This document shows, one piece after another, positions 13,370 through 22,853 of a stretch of 64,000 nucleotides of DNA (position 1 is its first letter; each line of letters opens with the position of its first letter). The stretch lies in the NCBI GenBank assembly GCA_033794685.1, contig JARAYZ010000001.1. One strand, 5' to 3'. A program made the translations under genes and the position numbers. The notes under the pieces were generated by a model. The model worked only from the letters and a program-made list of their open reading frames with translations, had not been told where the DNA came from and did not search any database. Source of the stretch: Lentzea sp033794685 (GTDB taxonomy: Bacteria > Actinomycetota > Actinomycetes > Mycobacteriales > Pseudonocardiaceae).

Positions 13370-16009
13370 ATGCTGCGCAACCGACCACTACCGACCCTGG
13401 TCGTGGCGGCGGTGGGACTGGCCCTGCTCGTGCCAGGCACCTCAGCCAACGCGGGCCCCGTGCCCGGCACGGGAGCGGCGCTGAAGGTGGCCGCCGTCCC
13501 CGGACAGACCTCCACCATCCCGGACTGGCGCATGCAGACCAGCGCCACCGCCACGCAGTCCGGCACCGTGATCTCCGGCCCGTCCTACTCGGACTCCGGC
13601 TGGCTCAGCGTGCCCGCGCGGTCGACGGTGATGGCCGGTCTGATCGCGAACAACAGGTACGGCGACGTCAACTACTCGGAGAACCTGAAGAAGGCCAACC
13701 CCAACGACTTCAAGGTGCCGTGGTGGTACCGCAAGGTCTTCCAGGCCGACCCGCAGCCGGGTGTCAACACGTTCCTCAAGCTCAACGGCGGTGTGATCTC
13801 CCGCGGTGAGGTGTGGCTGAACGGCACGAAGGTCGCCGGCACCGACACGGTCGTCGGGGCGTACCCGACGTTCGAGTTCAACGTGACCAGCCTGCTGCGC
13901 AAGGGTGACAACGCGCTCGCGATCAAGGCATCGCCGTCCGACCCGGCCAAGGACCTGGTGATCCACTTCATCGACTGGGCCCAGCTCCCGCCCGACCGCA
14001 ACCAGGGCTTGTTCCGCGACGTCGACCTCGCGCAGAGCGGCGCGGTCTCGGTGCGCGGCCTGCACGTGCTCTCCGACCTGCCGCTGCCGAACCTGAACAG
14101 CGCCGCGGTCACCGTGAAGGCCGACGTGCGCAACAACACCGGCGGCACGGTCACCACGACCGTCTCCGGCAGCGCCGCGGGCCAGAACTACAGCCAGAAC
14201 GTGAGCCTGGCCGCGAACGAGACCAGGACGGTCACGTTCCCGCTCACCGTCACCAACCCGCAGATCTGGTGGCCGTACCAGATGGGCGCGCAGCCGCTGT
14301 ACGACGCGACGGCGGCCGCGACCGTCTCCGGCGCGAAGTCGGACGAGCAGAGGACGACGTTCGGCATCCGCGAGGTCACCTCGAAGATGATCAGTGGAAA
14401 CGTCCAGTACCAGATCAACGGCAAGCCGATCCTGATCCGCGGCGGCGGCTGGGCGTCGGACCTCTTCCTGCGCACCGACGTGCGGAAGATCGCCGACGAG
14501 ATGATGCTGACGAAGTCCATGGGTCTCAACACGATCCGGCTCGAGGGCAAGCCCGAGAACGACGAGATCTACGACATGGCCGACCGCATGGGCATCCTGC
14601 TCATGACCGGCTGGGAGTGCTGCTCGAAGTGGCAGAACACCGGCGCGTTCACCGCGGAGGACAAGAGGGTCGCGGGTGCGTCCGCCGAGGGCGAGGCCAA
14701 GCGGATCCGCAACCACCCCAGCGTGTTCACGTTCCTGATCGGCTCGGACGAGGCCCCGGTGGCCGACGTCGAGAAGATCTACCTGGACGCCCTGAAGCAC
14801 GCGGACTGGCAGACGCCGATCATCACCGCGGCCGCGCGCCGAAGCTCTCCGCAGCTCGGTGACTCGGGCATGAAGATGGACGGCCCGTACTGGTGGGAGC
14901 CGCCGGTCTACTGGTACAACAACCAGAAGGGCGGGTCAGCGGGCTTCGCGTCCGAGATCGGCCCCGGCCTCGCCATCCCGGAGATGGACGAGCTCAGGAA
15001 GTTCATGAGCCAGGCCGAGATCAACAAGCTGACGGACTACAACGCGCAGCAGTACCACCTGTCGCCGTCCGGCAACTTCAGCAAGATCGGCTTCTGGGGC
15101 ACGGCCCTCGACAACCGCTACGGCAAGCCGTCCACTGTGGACGACTTCGTCAAGAAGGCCCAGCTGCAGCAGTACGAGACGAACCGCGCGCAGTTCGAGG
15201 CGTTCGGCCGCGACTTCTCCGACACCGGCGCGAACCAGGCGCAGGGCCTCATCTACTGGATGCAGAACGACCCGTGGCCCAAGCTCTTCTGGCACCTCTA
15301 CAACTACAACCTCGCGACGGCGGGGTCGTACTTCGGTGCCAAGACGGCGAACAAGGCGTTGCACGCGCAGTACTCCTACGACGACAAGTCGCTCGCCGTG
15401 GTGAACATGGGCCTGGAGGCCAAGCAGGGCCTGAGCCTCCAGGTGACGGTCTTCAACTCCGACGGCACGCAGAAGGCGAACGAGACGCGTCCGGTCCCGG
15501 CCAAGGCCAACGGGTCCGTGCGAGTCGGGAACCTGCCGCAACCGTCCGGTCTGTCGCCCGCGTACTTCGTGCGGCTGTTGCTGAAGGACTCCGCGGGCAA
15601 GGAGGTCGACCGCAACGTCTACTGGCTGTCCACCAAGGCGGACACGCTGAACTACAACGCCGGCGACTGGTGGTACACGCCGCAGGCCCAGTACACGGAC
15701 CTGAAGTCGTTGAGCTCCCTGCGGGCGGGCCAGGTGTCGGTGACCTCCACGACGACACCGGGCGCGGACGGCAGGCAGGCCACCAGCGTGACCGTCAGGA
15801 ACACCGGCACCTCCGTGGCGTTCTTCATGCGGGCGTCGCTGCGCAAGGGCCAGGGTGGCGCCGAGGTGCTGCCGGTCGACTGGAGCGACAACTACATCAC
15901 GCTGTTCCCCGGTGAGTCCCAGACGATCAGGGGCGAGTACCGGACGTCCGACCTGGGCGGGGCGGCGCCGATCGTCCAGCTCTCCGGGCACAACGTGAGC
16001 AAGCGCTAG
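13370..16009 (+). CDS. GH2 exo-beta-D-glucosaminidase-like enzyme
   Basis: 879-aa secreted glycoside hydrolase family 2 enzyme. Signal peptide (RPLPTLVVAAVGLALLV, cut near ANA-GPV), a jelly-roll sugar-binding domain (about 45-220), an Ig-like domain (NTGGTVTTTVSG), a TIM barrel (about 350-680) and a C-terminal beta domain. It aligns by motif with CsxA-type exo-glucosaminidases that trim chitosan from the non-reducing end: LIGSDEAP with acid/base Asp460 and ASEIGPG with nucleophile Glu529, spaced 69 residues versus 72 in Amycolatopsis CsxA (D469/E541). ATG at 13370 has GAGGAG upstream. Converges on the GH15 gene with a 4-base overlap. Confidence 0.85.
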   Translation: MLRNRPLPTLVVAAVGLALLVPGTSANAGPVPGTGAALKVAAVPGQTSTIPDWRMQTSATATQSGTVISGPSYSDSGWLSVPARSTVMAGLIANNRYGDVNYSENLKKANPNDFKVPWWYRKVFQADPQPGVNTFLKLNGGVISRGEVWLNGTKVAGTDTVVGAYPTFEFNVTSLLRKGDNALAIKASPSDPAKDLVIHFIDWAQLPPDRNQGLFRDVDLAQSGAVSVRGLHVLSDLPLPNLNSAAVTVKADVRNNTGGTVTTTVSGSAAGQNYSQNVSLAANETRTVTFPLTVTNPQIWWPYQMGAQPLYDATAAATVSGAKSDEQRTTFGIREVTSKMISGNVQYQINGKPILIRGGGWASDLFLRTDVRKIADEMMLTKSMGLNTIRLEGKPENDEIYDMADRMGILLMTGWECCSKWQNTGAFTAEDKRVAGASAEGEAKRIRNHPSVFTFLIGSDEAPVADVEKIYLDALKHADWQTPIITAAARRSSPQLGDSGMKMDGPYWWEPPVYWYNNQKGGSAGFASEIGPGLAIPEMDELRKFMSQAEINKLTDYNAQQYHLSPSGNFSKIGFWGTALDNRYGKPSTVDDFVKKAQLQQYETNRAQFEAFGRDFSDTGANQAQGLIYWMQNDPWPKLFWHLYNYNLATAGSYFGAKTANKALHAQYSYDDKSLAVVNMGLEAKQGLSLQVTVFNSDGTQKANETRPVPAKANGSVRVGNLPQPSGLSPAYFVRLLLKDSAGKEVDRNVYWLSTKADTLNYNAGDWWYTPQAQYTDLKSLSSLRAGQVSVTSTTTPGADGRQATSVTVRNTGTSVAFFMRASLRKGQGGAEVLPVDWSDNYITLFPGESQTIRGEYRTSDLGGAAPIVQLSGHNVSKR

Positions 16010-17802
16010 CCGCCATAACGGTTCGCGACGACGTCGGGTCGTTCCACGGGACGGCCCGCGTCGAGCGACCACGCCAGCCGCACGTACTGCGCGTGCGTCC
16101 AGGCGAGTGGGGTGGCCGAGCCGGTTCCCCGGCCGTTCCACACCTGTTCGGGCAGCATGAGCCCGCTGTTGGCGGCCGCGGCGATCTCCTTGAGCCGCCT
16201 GGAAGCACTGGCCTTGTCGCCGGCGAGCAGTTCGTACTCGCCGCGCTCACCGCTCAGCAACGGCCAGAGCCTGCCGTACGTGCGGGTCGGCGTCGGCCAG
16301 TTGATGCCCCACGGCCTGCTGTCCGCTGTCTCGCCGTAGCCGTCCTGCGTGAACCGGTGCCAGTAGCCCTGTTCCTTCAGCTGCTGGTCCACGACTCGCA
16401 CGGTGTTGCGGATGACGGGGTCGTCGGCTCGTTTCACCCCGAGCCGGACCAGTTCCAGGAAGCTCGGGTCCACGACCGCGCGCTGGTCGATGTCGGCCGG
16501 GTTGTTGTCACCGAGGTTGTACTTCGTCGCCGCGTCGGGCTGCCCGTCCTTGGTGAGGCGCAGGTAGTACGGCTTCGGCGAGTACGGGCCGGTCCTCGTC
16601 GCGGTCCAGCCCTCGACCTTCCGCTGCCACTCGTCGGCGGCCTGGAGGTACTTGTCGGCGTTCTCCCCGTTGCGCTGCAACAGATCCGCGAAGCAGACCA
16701 GGCCGGCGACGACCGACGCGATCGTGGCGGGCGAGTAGCCGTCCTGGTTCTCCCACCGCTCCTGCTCGCTGAACGGCGAGTTCGGATAGGTCAGGAGGTA
16801 GTCGGCGGAGCGGCGCAGAAAGTCCATTGTGGACTGGTCCTGGCGGTCCAGGTGCCAGGCGAGCAGGAGCGGTGCCGCGACCTGGTCGAGCTGGACCTTG
16901 AGCCACACCGGCGTGCCGTCGACGCGCGTGTTCTGCGGCAGGTGGCCGTCCGGTTGCTGCTGCTTCTGGAGCATGAAGTCCAGCGACCGCTCGGCGAACC
17001 CGCGGTCTCCGGCGGCGATCATCGCCGTGGACACGTGGTACAGGTCGCGCGGCCACACCAGCGCGTACGGGCCGAGCTCCGGCGCCAGTTCCCGGTCGAA
17101 CCCGAAGGCCCATGGAAAGCTCGGCGACGCGATCGACGCGCCGGGGTGGGTCTTGTCCTCGGTCGCCGCCAGCACCATCACGGACATGTCGTAGAGCCGC
17201 CGGTCCGCCGACTTCGGCCTGGTCAGCCCGTTCAGGTACGTGTGCCAGCCCTGCGCGTACTCCCTTGCGACGGCACGGAATCCCCGGTCCAGCGCGGCCT
17301 GGGCTACGCCGTCGCCGAACCCGACCGCGAACGTGCCGTGCGCGCGTCGCACCGGTTCGGTGGGCAAGGTGGTCCTGACTTCGCTGGAGCCCTTCATCGG
17401 CACGTGCTCGATCGACAGCCGGACGGGACGCTGCGCCTTCACCTCCACGTCCGCGAGCACCGCGGCGCGCTGCGGGTCGGTGACGTAGGTGATCTCGGCC
17501 TGCCAGCCGTCGCCGCGCAGCCTCTGCCGGAACGTCAGCGACCTGTCGTCCGCGGGTTCGGTGTACGCCCGGCCGGGTTTTCCGTCGACCAGCAGCCGTG
17601 TCTCCCGGGTCGCGGGCGTGCTCAGGTCGGGGAAGAAGATCTCGGACAGGCCCTGGTGGCCGAGGGTGAACCACACGGGACTCGCCGCGGACCTCGCCGT
17701 GCCGAACGCCTGCTTGTCAGCGGGTAGAGGAACGACCTCGGCCGCACGGGCGACCGGTGCCGACATCACGAGCAGGAGCACGACCAGGGCCAATGCCTTC
17801 AT
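16006..17802 (-). CDS. Secreted GH15 glucoamylase/glucodextranase-like enzyme
   Basis: 598-aa exported enzyme. Sec signal MKALALVVLLLVMSAPVARA, then an N-terminal beta-sandwich (about 25-200) and an (alpha/alpha)6 barrel typical of GH15. Barrel signatures: GPYALVWPRDLYHVSTAM, ERWENQDGYSPATIASVVAG carrying the general acid Glu, and GLMLPEQVWNG carrying the catalytic base Glu. Expected to release glucose from alpha-glucans outside the cell. Neighbour GH2 and beta-helix enzymes suggest a polysaccharide-utilisation patch, though the three have separate orientations. Length and domain order match bacterial family members. Confidence 0.85.
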   Translation of the reverse strand: MKALALVVLLLVMSAPVARAAEVVPLPADKQAFGTARSAASPVWFTLGHQGLSEIFFPDLSTPATRETRLLVDGKPGRAYTEPADDRSLTFRQRLRGDGWQAEITYVTDPQRAAVLADVEVKAQRPVRLSIEHVPMKGSSEVRTTLPTEPVRRAHGTFAVGFGDGVAQAALDRGFRAVAREYAQGWHTYLNGLTRPKSADRRLYDMSVMVLAATEDKTHPGASIASPSFPWAFGFDRELAPELGPYALVWPRDLYHVSTAMIAAGDRGFAERSLDFMLQKQQQPDGHLPQNTRVDGTPVWLKVQLDQVAAPLLLAWHLDRQDQSTMDFLRRSADYLLTYPNSPFSEQERWENQDGYSPATIASVVAGLVCFADLLQRNGENADKYLQAADEWQRKVEGWTATRTGPYSPKPYYLRLTKDGQPDAATKYNLGDNNPADIDQRAVVDPSFLELVRLGVKRADDPVIRNTVRVVDQQLKEQGYWHRFTQDGYGETADSRPWGINWPTPTRTYGRLWPLLSGERGEYELLAGDKASASRRLKEIAAAANSGLMLPEQVWNGRGTGSATPLAWTHAQYVRLAWSLDAGRPVERPDVVANRYGG

Positions 17803-17822
17803 GCCCCTGGGAGTTCCCCGAC

Positions 17823-19988
17823 CTAGAGATCACCACGCAACAAGCTGTCGATGTTCTCCGGTGGGCCCGGCCGGGCGAAGAACCAGCCCTGGCCCGTGTC
17901 ACATCCCAGCCGCATCAACCGGGCGGCCTGCGCGGGCGTCTCCACGCCCTCGGCCGTGACGCCCAACGACAGCGCGTGCGCGAGCTGCACCAGCGTCGCG
18001 ACGATCTGCGCGTCGACCGGGTCTTCCTCGTTCTCGGCGCGCAGCCCCTCCATGAACGAGCCGGCGATCTTCAACTCGTGCACGGGCAGGTGCTTCAGAT
18101 AGGCCAGGTTCGAGTAACCGGTGCCGAAGTCGTCGATCGCGATGCGCACGCCCATGTCGCACAACGCCCGCAGCGCTTCCAGCGGCTCGTCGGCGGTGCC
18201 CATGATCGCCGACTCCGTCAGCTCCAGCTGCAGGTGGTGCGGCGGCAGCGCGCACTCGTCCAGGATCCGCTTGACGTCGCGCACGAGCTCGGGGTCGCGG
18301 GACTGCCGCACGGCCAGGTTCACCGACACGAACGGCGCCGCGTCACCGAACTCCTCCAGCCAGCGCCGGGCTTCCTCGCAGGCCTTGCGCAGCACCCACC
18401 GTCCCAAGGGGACGATCAGGCCGGTCTCCTCCGCCAGTTCGATGAACCGGTCCGGCGCGAGCCGGCCGAACTCCGGGTGCTGCCAGCGCACCAGGGCCTC
18501 GACACCGGTGACGGTGGAGTCCTCCAGGCGCACCAGCGGCTGGTACTCGACGTAGAACTCGCCGCGTTCCAACGCGCGGGGCATCGTGGCGGAGAGCGTG
18601 AACCGGGCGACCTCGCGAGCGTTGCGCTCCGGGTCGTACAGCGCCCAGCGCGCCTTGCCGTCGGCCTTCGCCCAGTACAGGGTGATGTCCGCGTCGCGCA
18701 TCATGTCCGCGGAGGTCGTGCCGGACAGCTGACGTTCGACGATGCCGATCGACGCCGACACCGACAGCTCGTGGCCCGCGATGCGGATCGGCGCCTCCAG
18801 CTCGGTCAGCACCCGGTCCGCGACGTCCACGATGTCCTGCTCGCCGGACGAGCCCTCGACCAGGATCACGAACTCGTCGCCGCCCATGCGCGCGACGAGC
18901 TTGCCCTCGCCGGACACGGAGTGGTCGAGCCGGCGGCCGACCTCGACCAGCAACTGGTCTCCGGTGTCGTGGCCCAGCGAGTCGTTGATGACCTTGAAGC
19001 CGTCCAGGTCGAGGTAGCAGAGGCCGGCCCGCACGTGCTTCGCCCGGTTGTTGAAGACGCGCCCGAGGCGTTCGAGGAACAACGCCCGGTTCGGCAGGCC
19101 GGTGAGCGGGTCGTGCAACGCCTGGTAGCGCAGCCGGTTCTGCAGCAGGTGCCGGTCGGTGACGTCCTCGATCATCGCGACCTGGTACTGCGGCTCGCCG
19201 TGGTCGTCCCTGACCAGCGACAACGTCAGGTGCGTCCACACCTGCTCGCCGTCGGCCCGGTGGAAGCGCTTCTCGGCGCGGTAGTGGTCGCACTCACCCG
19301 CGATGAGCTGGTCGTACAGCCGCCACACGCTGCCCGCGTCCTCCGGGTGCATGAGGTCGCGCACGTTGTACTGGCGCATCTCCTCGACGCTGAACCCGAG
19401 CATGTCCTGCAGGGCCTGGTTGACGTCCAGGATCCGGCCGTCGATGGCGGCGATGCCGATGCCGATCGCGGCCTCGGTGAACATGGCGCGGAACCGGGCC
19501 TCGGAGGCCCGCAGCATCGACTCGGCCTGGTCGCGGGCGTCCAGCACGGCCGCCCTGATCGCCTCCTGCTCGGCGAGCGTGCGTTCCCGCAGCGCGCGGG
19601 CGTACCCGGCGGCCAGCGCGCCCTGCAGGGCGGCCAGGCGGGACGTCAGCCTCGCGTCGCCGGGGAAGCCCAGTTCGGCCAGCAGGTCGTCGCCGAGCAA
19701 CTGGACCGTGCGGCCGAGCGTGTCGGTGCCGGTGAAGTGCGCGTCGACCAGACGTGAGCCGATCTCGTGACCGGGGGCGGTGCGGAACGGGCTCGCGAAC
19801 AGCGCCTCGACCAGCCGCTCGGTGAGGTCCTGCAGGTGCTGTGCGACCTCGGCCCTGGTCATCGGCACGTAGCTCGACCCGATCACGGCCGTTGCCCAGC
19901 TGCGCGCGAACGCCTCGGCACCGGCCAAAACGGCCGGGCTCAAGGGATAGCGGTCCTCACGCACCCGGTGGTCTACCCGATCGGTCAT
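17823..19988 (-). CDS. PAS-GGDEF-EAL cyclic di-GMP protein
   Basis: 721-aa soluble protein. The N-terminal helical sensor-like region (1-150) has no recognised domain; then a coiled coil (LAEQEAIRAAVLDARDQAE), a PAS domain (about 160-285), GGDEF (about 285-445) and EAL (about 460-710). The active-site GGDEF at 369-373 is intact, as is EAL at 497-499, with DDFGTGYS and AEGVE, so both cyclase and phosphodiesterase chemistry look possible. The segment that normally reads KIDRSF is KIAGSF here, replacing an Asp, so EAL activity may be altered. No transmembrane segment. A second ATG at 20021 would add 11 residues. Confidence 0.85.
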   Translation of the reverse strand: MTDRVDHRVREDRYPLSPAVLAGAEAFARSWATAVIGSSYVPMTRAEVAQHLQDLTERLVEALFASPFRTAPGHEIGSRLVDAHFTGTDTLGRTVQLLGDDLLAELGFPGDARLTSRLAALQGALAAGYARALRERTLAEQEAIRAAVLDARDQAESMLRASEARFRAMFTEAAIGIGIAAIDGRILDVNQALQDMLGFSVEEMRQYNVRDLMHPEDAGSVWRLYDQLIAGECDHYRAEKRFHRADGEQVWTHLTLSLVRDDHGEPQYQVAMIEDVTDRHLLQNRLRYQALHDPLTGLPNRALFLERLGRVFNNRAKHVRAGLCYLDLDGFKVINDSLGHDTGDQLLVEVGRRLDHSVSGEGKLVARMGGDEFVILVEGSSGEQDIVDVADRVLTELEAPIRIAGHELSVSASIGIVERQLSGTTSADMMRDADITLYWAKADGKARWALYDPERNAREVARFTLSATMPRALERGEFYVEYQPLVRLEDSTVTGVEALVRWQHPEFGRLAPDRFIELAEETGLIVPLGRWVLRKACEEARRWLEEFGDAAPFVSVNLAVRQSRDPELVRDVKRILDECALPPHHLQLELTESAIMGTADEPLEALRALCDMGVRIAIDDFGTGYSNLAYLKHLPVHELKIAGSFMEGLRAENEEDPVDAQIVATLVQLAHALSLGVTAEGVETPAQAARLMRLGCDTGQGWFFARPGPPENIDSLLRGDL

Positions 19989-20048
19989 CTTCTCGGCCCT
20001 AACGCCACGAACGCGCAGCATACGGCCGGTCGCCGTCCGGAGTCACCT

Positions 20049-20864
20049 CTACGCCTTCCGGCCCAGCGCGGCGAACCCCGGGAAGCGCTTGCCTGACTCC
20101 TCCACGTCGGCGGGCGCCTCCGGGTGCCAGGCGGGAACCCGGACGACACCGGGCTCGACCAGCGTGAACCCGTCGAACAGGCGGGTGAACTCGGCGCGGT
20201 TGCGGAACGTCGACTGCGTGACCTGGCGGTCGTAGATCCTGCGCGCCTCCACCGAGGCGGTGGACTCCACGTCCCCCTCGTCGTAGCCCGCCTGGGAGAT
20301 CGCCAGGAAACTGCCGGGTGCCATGCGGTCGCGGTAGCGGCCGATGATGCCCCACGGGTCGTCTTCGTCCGACACGAAGTGCAGCAACGCGATCATCAGC
20401 ACGCCGACCGGCTCGTCGAGGTCGAGGTGCTTGGTGACCTCGGGCGAGGCCAGCACGCCCACGGCGTCGCGGACGTCGGCCTGCAACACGCCGACCCGGC
20501 TGTTGCCGCCCAGCAGCGAGCGGCTGTGCGCGACGGCGACCGGGTCGAGGTCGACGTAGACGATCCGGGCCTCGGGGTCGGCGGCCTGGGCGATCTCGTG
20601 CACGTTGCCGACGGTCGGGATGCCCGAACCGAGGTCGAGGAACTGCCGGACGCCCCGGCTCAGCAGGTGGCGGACGGCGCGGCGCAGGAAGGCCCGGTGG
20701 TTGAGGACCACGTTGCGCAGCTCGGGCATCGTTTCGAGCATCTTCTGGGCGGTGGCCCTGTCCGCGGCGAAGTTGTGCGCGCCGCCGAGCCAGTAGTCGT
20801 ACACCCGCGCGACGCTCGGACGTTCCAGGTCGATGTCCCCCGGCGCCCAGTTCGGCCGCTCCAC
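20049..20864 (-). CDS. SAM-dependent methyltransferase (Methyltransf_19 / DUF574)
   Basis: 271-aa cytoplasmic protein of the actinobacterial S-adenosylmethionine methyltransferase family DUF574. Landmarks: RPSVARVYDYWLGGAHNFAADR near the start, the SAM-binding loop QFLDLGSGIPTVGNVHE, the acidic strand VYVDLDPVAV and the family C-terminus GFTLVEPGVVRVPAW. Physiological substrate is unknown for the family. GTG 20864 is preferred over GTG 20909 because GGGGTGAG precedes it and the family starts shortly before RPSVARVYDY. Divergent from the membrane protein at 20936, leaving little space for promoters. Confidence 0.8.
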   Translation of the reverse strand: MERPNWAPGDIDLERPSVARVYDYWLGGAHNFAADRATAQKMLETMPELRNVVLNHRAFLRRAVRHLLSRGVRQFLDLGSGIPTVGNVHEIAQAADPEARIVYVDLDPVAVAHSRSLLGGNSRVGVLQADVRDAVGVLASPEVTKHLDLDEPVGVLMIALLHFVSDEDDPWGIIGRYRDRMAPGSFLAISQAGYDEGDVESTASVEARRIYDRQVTQSTFRNRAEFTRLFDGFTLVEPGVVRVPAWHPEAPADVEESGKRFPGFAALGRKA

Positions 20865-20935
20865 TCGCTCACCCCACCCGCGTTCGGACCGTTCCCGCCC
20901 ATCATGCACCCGCCACTTGGCAGAATGCCGACCTC

Positions 20936-21808
20936 GTGAGGAAAAGTTTGCTGCTGTCGACCATTCTCGCGTCGATCGGCGCGTTTGTGCTGGTCGGGGG
21001 CGTGTTGCTGCTCCTGGACCCCGGCGCGCCCAAGCACGAGGCGATCAAGACCGGCGGTCTGGCGGGTGGCGCGATAGTCGCCCTGTACGCGCTGTGGCTG
21101 AACGACCGGCGCCGCAAGGTCGAGGAGGCCCGCCAGGAGCTCGAGGCCCAGCGCATCGACCACGACAGGTCCCGCGTGGCCGACGAACGGTTCGCGCGCG
21201 CCGTCGAACTGCTCGGCCACGAGACCGCGCAGGTGCGGGTGGGCGCGATGCACGCGCTGGCCGGCCTCGCGAAGTCCAGGGTCGAGTACACGCAGACCGT
21301 GCTCGACATCCTCTGCGCGTACCTGCGGCAGCCGTACAAGCGGTCGCCCGACGACGAGGACGCCGGCGAGATCGAACTGGAGGTCCGGCTCACCTCGCAG
21401 CGGCTGGTCGAGGACCTGCTGCCGCGCCTGGAGGAGAAGGACCCGGTCCACTACGACCTCAACCTCACCAAGGCGCATCTCGAGTACATGGACCTGTCGT
21501 ACCGGCAGGTCGGCGACCTGATCATGCGGGTCGCCCACCTGAACGAGTCGAACGCCTTCCACCACATGGTGGTCCACGGAGACGCCTACCTCACCGACGC
21601 CGAGGTGACCGGCCGGTTGTACATGCACCACAACGACTTCCGCCGCAAGGCGTGGTTCAGCAGGGTCAAGTCGCGTGGGCTCGCCGTCTTCACGGAGACG
21701 AAGTTCGGTGGCGAGACCAAGTTCTCGAACTCCGAGTGGGCCGACGTGAAGGCGGACGGTTGTGCGTTCGCGGTGGCAGCCGACCTGCCCGAAGCGTGGA
21801 GGAACTGA
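20936..21808 (+). CDS. Membrane protein, tandem paralogue 1
   Basis: 290-aa protein with two N-terminal transmembrane helices (about 5-27 and 38-55), a charged helix, the block VADERFARAVELLGHETAQVRVGAMHALAGLAKSR (HEAT-like helix pair) and DILCAYLRQPY, then a C-terminal region of short repeated strands reminiscent of pentapeptide-repeat quadrilateral beta-helices (YMHHNDFRRKAWFSR). Similar actinobacterial proteins are annotated as pentapeptide-repeat membrane proteins of unknown role. GTG start. It lies 1 base upstream of its paralogue, so the two form an operon. Confidence 0.7.
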   Translation: MRKSLLLSTILASIGAFVLVGGVLLLLDPGAPKHEAIKTGGLAGGAIVALYALWLNDRRRKVEEARQELEAQRIDHDRSRVADERFARAVELLGHETAQVRVGAMHALAGLAKSRVEYTQTVLDILCAYLRQPYKRSPDDEDAGEIELEVRLTSQRLVEDLLPRLEEKDPVHYDLNLTKAHLEYMDLSYRQVGDLIMRVAHLNESNAFHHMVVHGDAYLTDAEVTGRLYMHHNDFRRKAWFSRVKSRGLAVFTETKFGGETKFSNSEWADVKADGCAFAVAADLPEAWRN

Positions 21809-21809
21809 C

Positions 21810-22853
21810 GTGAAGTGGGTTTTCGCCGTTCTCTCCGCGGCCGTGGTCACCGCCGCGACCGCGGTGCTCCTGTACCTGGTGAAGGCGCCGGCCGTGGAGA
21901 TCGTGAAGACCGCCGGTGTCGCGGGTGGCGCGGTCGTCGCGCTGTACGCGCTGTGGCTCAACGACCGCAAGCACCACCTGGAGAGCGAGAAGGTCGCCGA
22001 CGAACGGTTCGCGCGGTCGGTCGAACTGCTGGGCAACGAGGCCGACCAGGTGCGGGTGGGTGCGATGCACGCGCTGGCGTGGCTGGCCAAGTCGACGCCG
22101 CGCTACCAGCAGACCGTCCTCGACGTGCTGTGCGCCTATCTGCGGCGGCCGTTCGACTACCCGCCGCACGAGCGCAAGCCGGGGGACCCCGACCAGGACT
22201 TCGGCGAGGTCGACGAGGCGCTGCGACTGGAGCACCAGGTCCGGCTGACCGCCCAGCGCCTGATCAAGGACACCCTGTCGTGGGGCAAGAAGCGCAAGCA
22301 CGTGTCCTACGACCTGGACCTGACCGGCGCGGTGCTGGAGTACTTCTCGCTGGACGGCCGGTACGTCAACCGGCTCGTCGCCCGGCGCGCGCAGTTCTAC
22401 GGCATCACGAACCTGCGCAACGTCCAGGTCAAGAGCGTCACGCTGTTCTCCGGCGGCACGTTCCACGGCAGGCTGCAGATGGACAACGGCAGCTTCCCCG
22501 GCGGGATCTCCTTCCAGGAGACCACTTTCGCCGGGCCCGTCGAGTTCAGCGGCGACATGGGCCAGGCCGAGGTGGGCCGGTTCTTCCACCCGGCACCGCA
22601 GCCGCCCGCCTCGCAGCGCGGTGAGCTGAAGGTGCTGGACGGCACCGAGTTCCGCGCACCCGCGCCCGGCTGGCACCTAACCAGCGACGCGGAGGCGGCC
22701 GGACCTGGCTTCCAGCACCATGTCGAGCAGGACGCTCGCGGCGGCGCCGACGGTGTTCGCGGTGACGACGACGGTCTCGGCGCCGGGCACGTCTCCGCGA
22801 AGGCCGACAAACTGCGCGCGATCGGTCTTGAGGGCGAAGGACTGCGGGACTAG
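21810..22853 (+). CDS. Membrane protein, tandem paralogue 2, with antisense 3' extension
   Basis: 347-aa paralogue of the preceding gene: two N-terminal membrane helices, then VADERFARSVELLGNEADQVRVGAMHALAWLAKS, VLDVLCAYLRRPF and a C-terminal strand-repeat region (SGGTFHGRLQMDNGSFPGG, then FQETTFAGPVEFSG) like pentapeptide-repeat proteins. GTG start with GAGGAA upstream. The natural domain seems to end around residue 288 (APGWHLTS). The last 59 residues run 177 bases antisense into the LysR gene and look like read-through sequence, suggesting a lost stop codon. Confidence 0.65.
   Translation: MKWVFAVLSAAVVTAATAVLLYLVKAPAVEIVKTAGVAGGAVVALYALWLNDRKHHLESEKVADERFARSVELLGNEADQVRVGAMHALAWLAKSTPRYQQTVLDVLCAYLRRPFDYPPHERKPGDPDQDFGEVDEALRLEHQVRLTAQRLIKDTLSWGKKRKHVSYDLDLTGAVLEYFSLDGRYVNRLVARRAQFYGITNLRNVQVKSVTLFSGGTFHGRLQMDNGSFPGGISFQETTFAGPVEFSGDMGQAEVGRFFHPAPQPPASQRGELKVLDGTEFRAPAPGWHLTSDAEAAGPGFQHHVEQDARGGADGVRGDDDGLGAGHVSAKADKLRAIGLEGEGLRD

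Noticed and set aside
8341..17802. A single polysaccharide-utilisation operon
   Set aside because: The beta-helix, GH2 and GH15 genes are on different strands, separated by the ESX cassette, with no shared regulator or transporter.
16093..19757. Long plus-strand frames antisense to the GH15 and GGDEF-EAL genes
   Set aside because: No signal peptide or domain; the minus-strand genes carry catalytic motifs.
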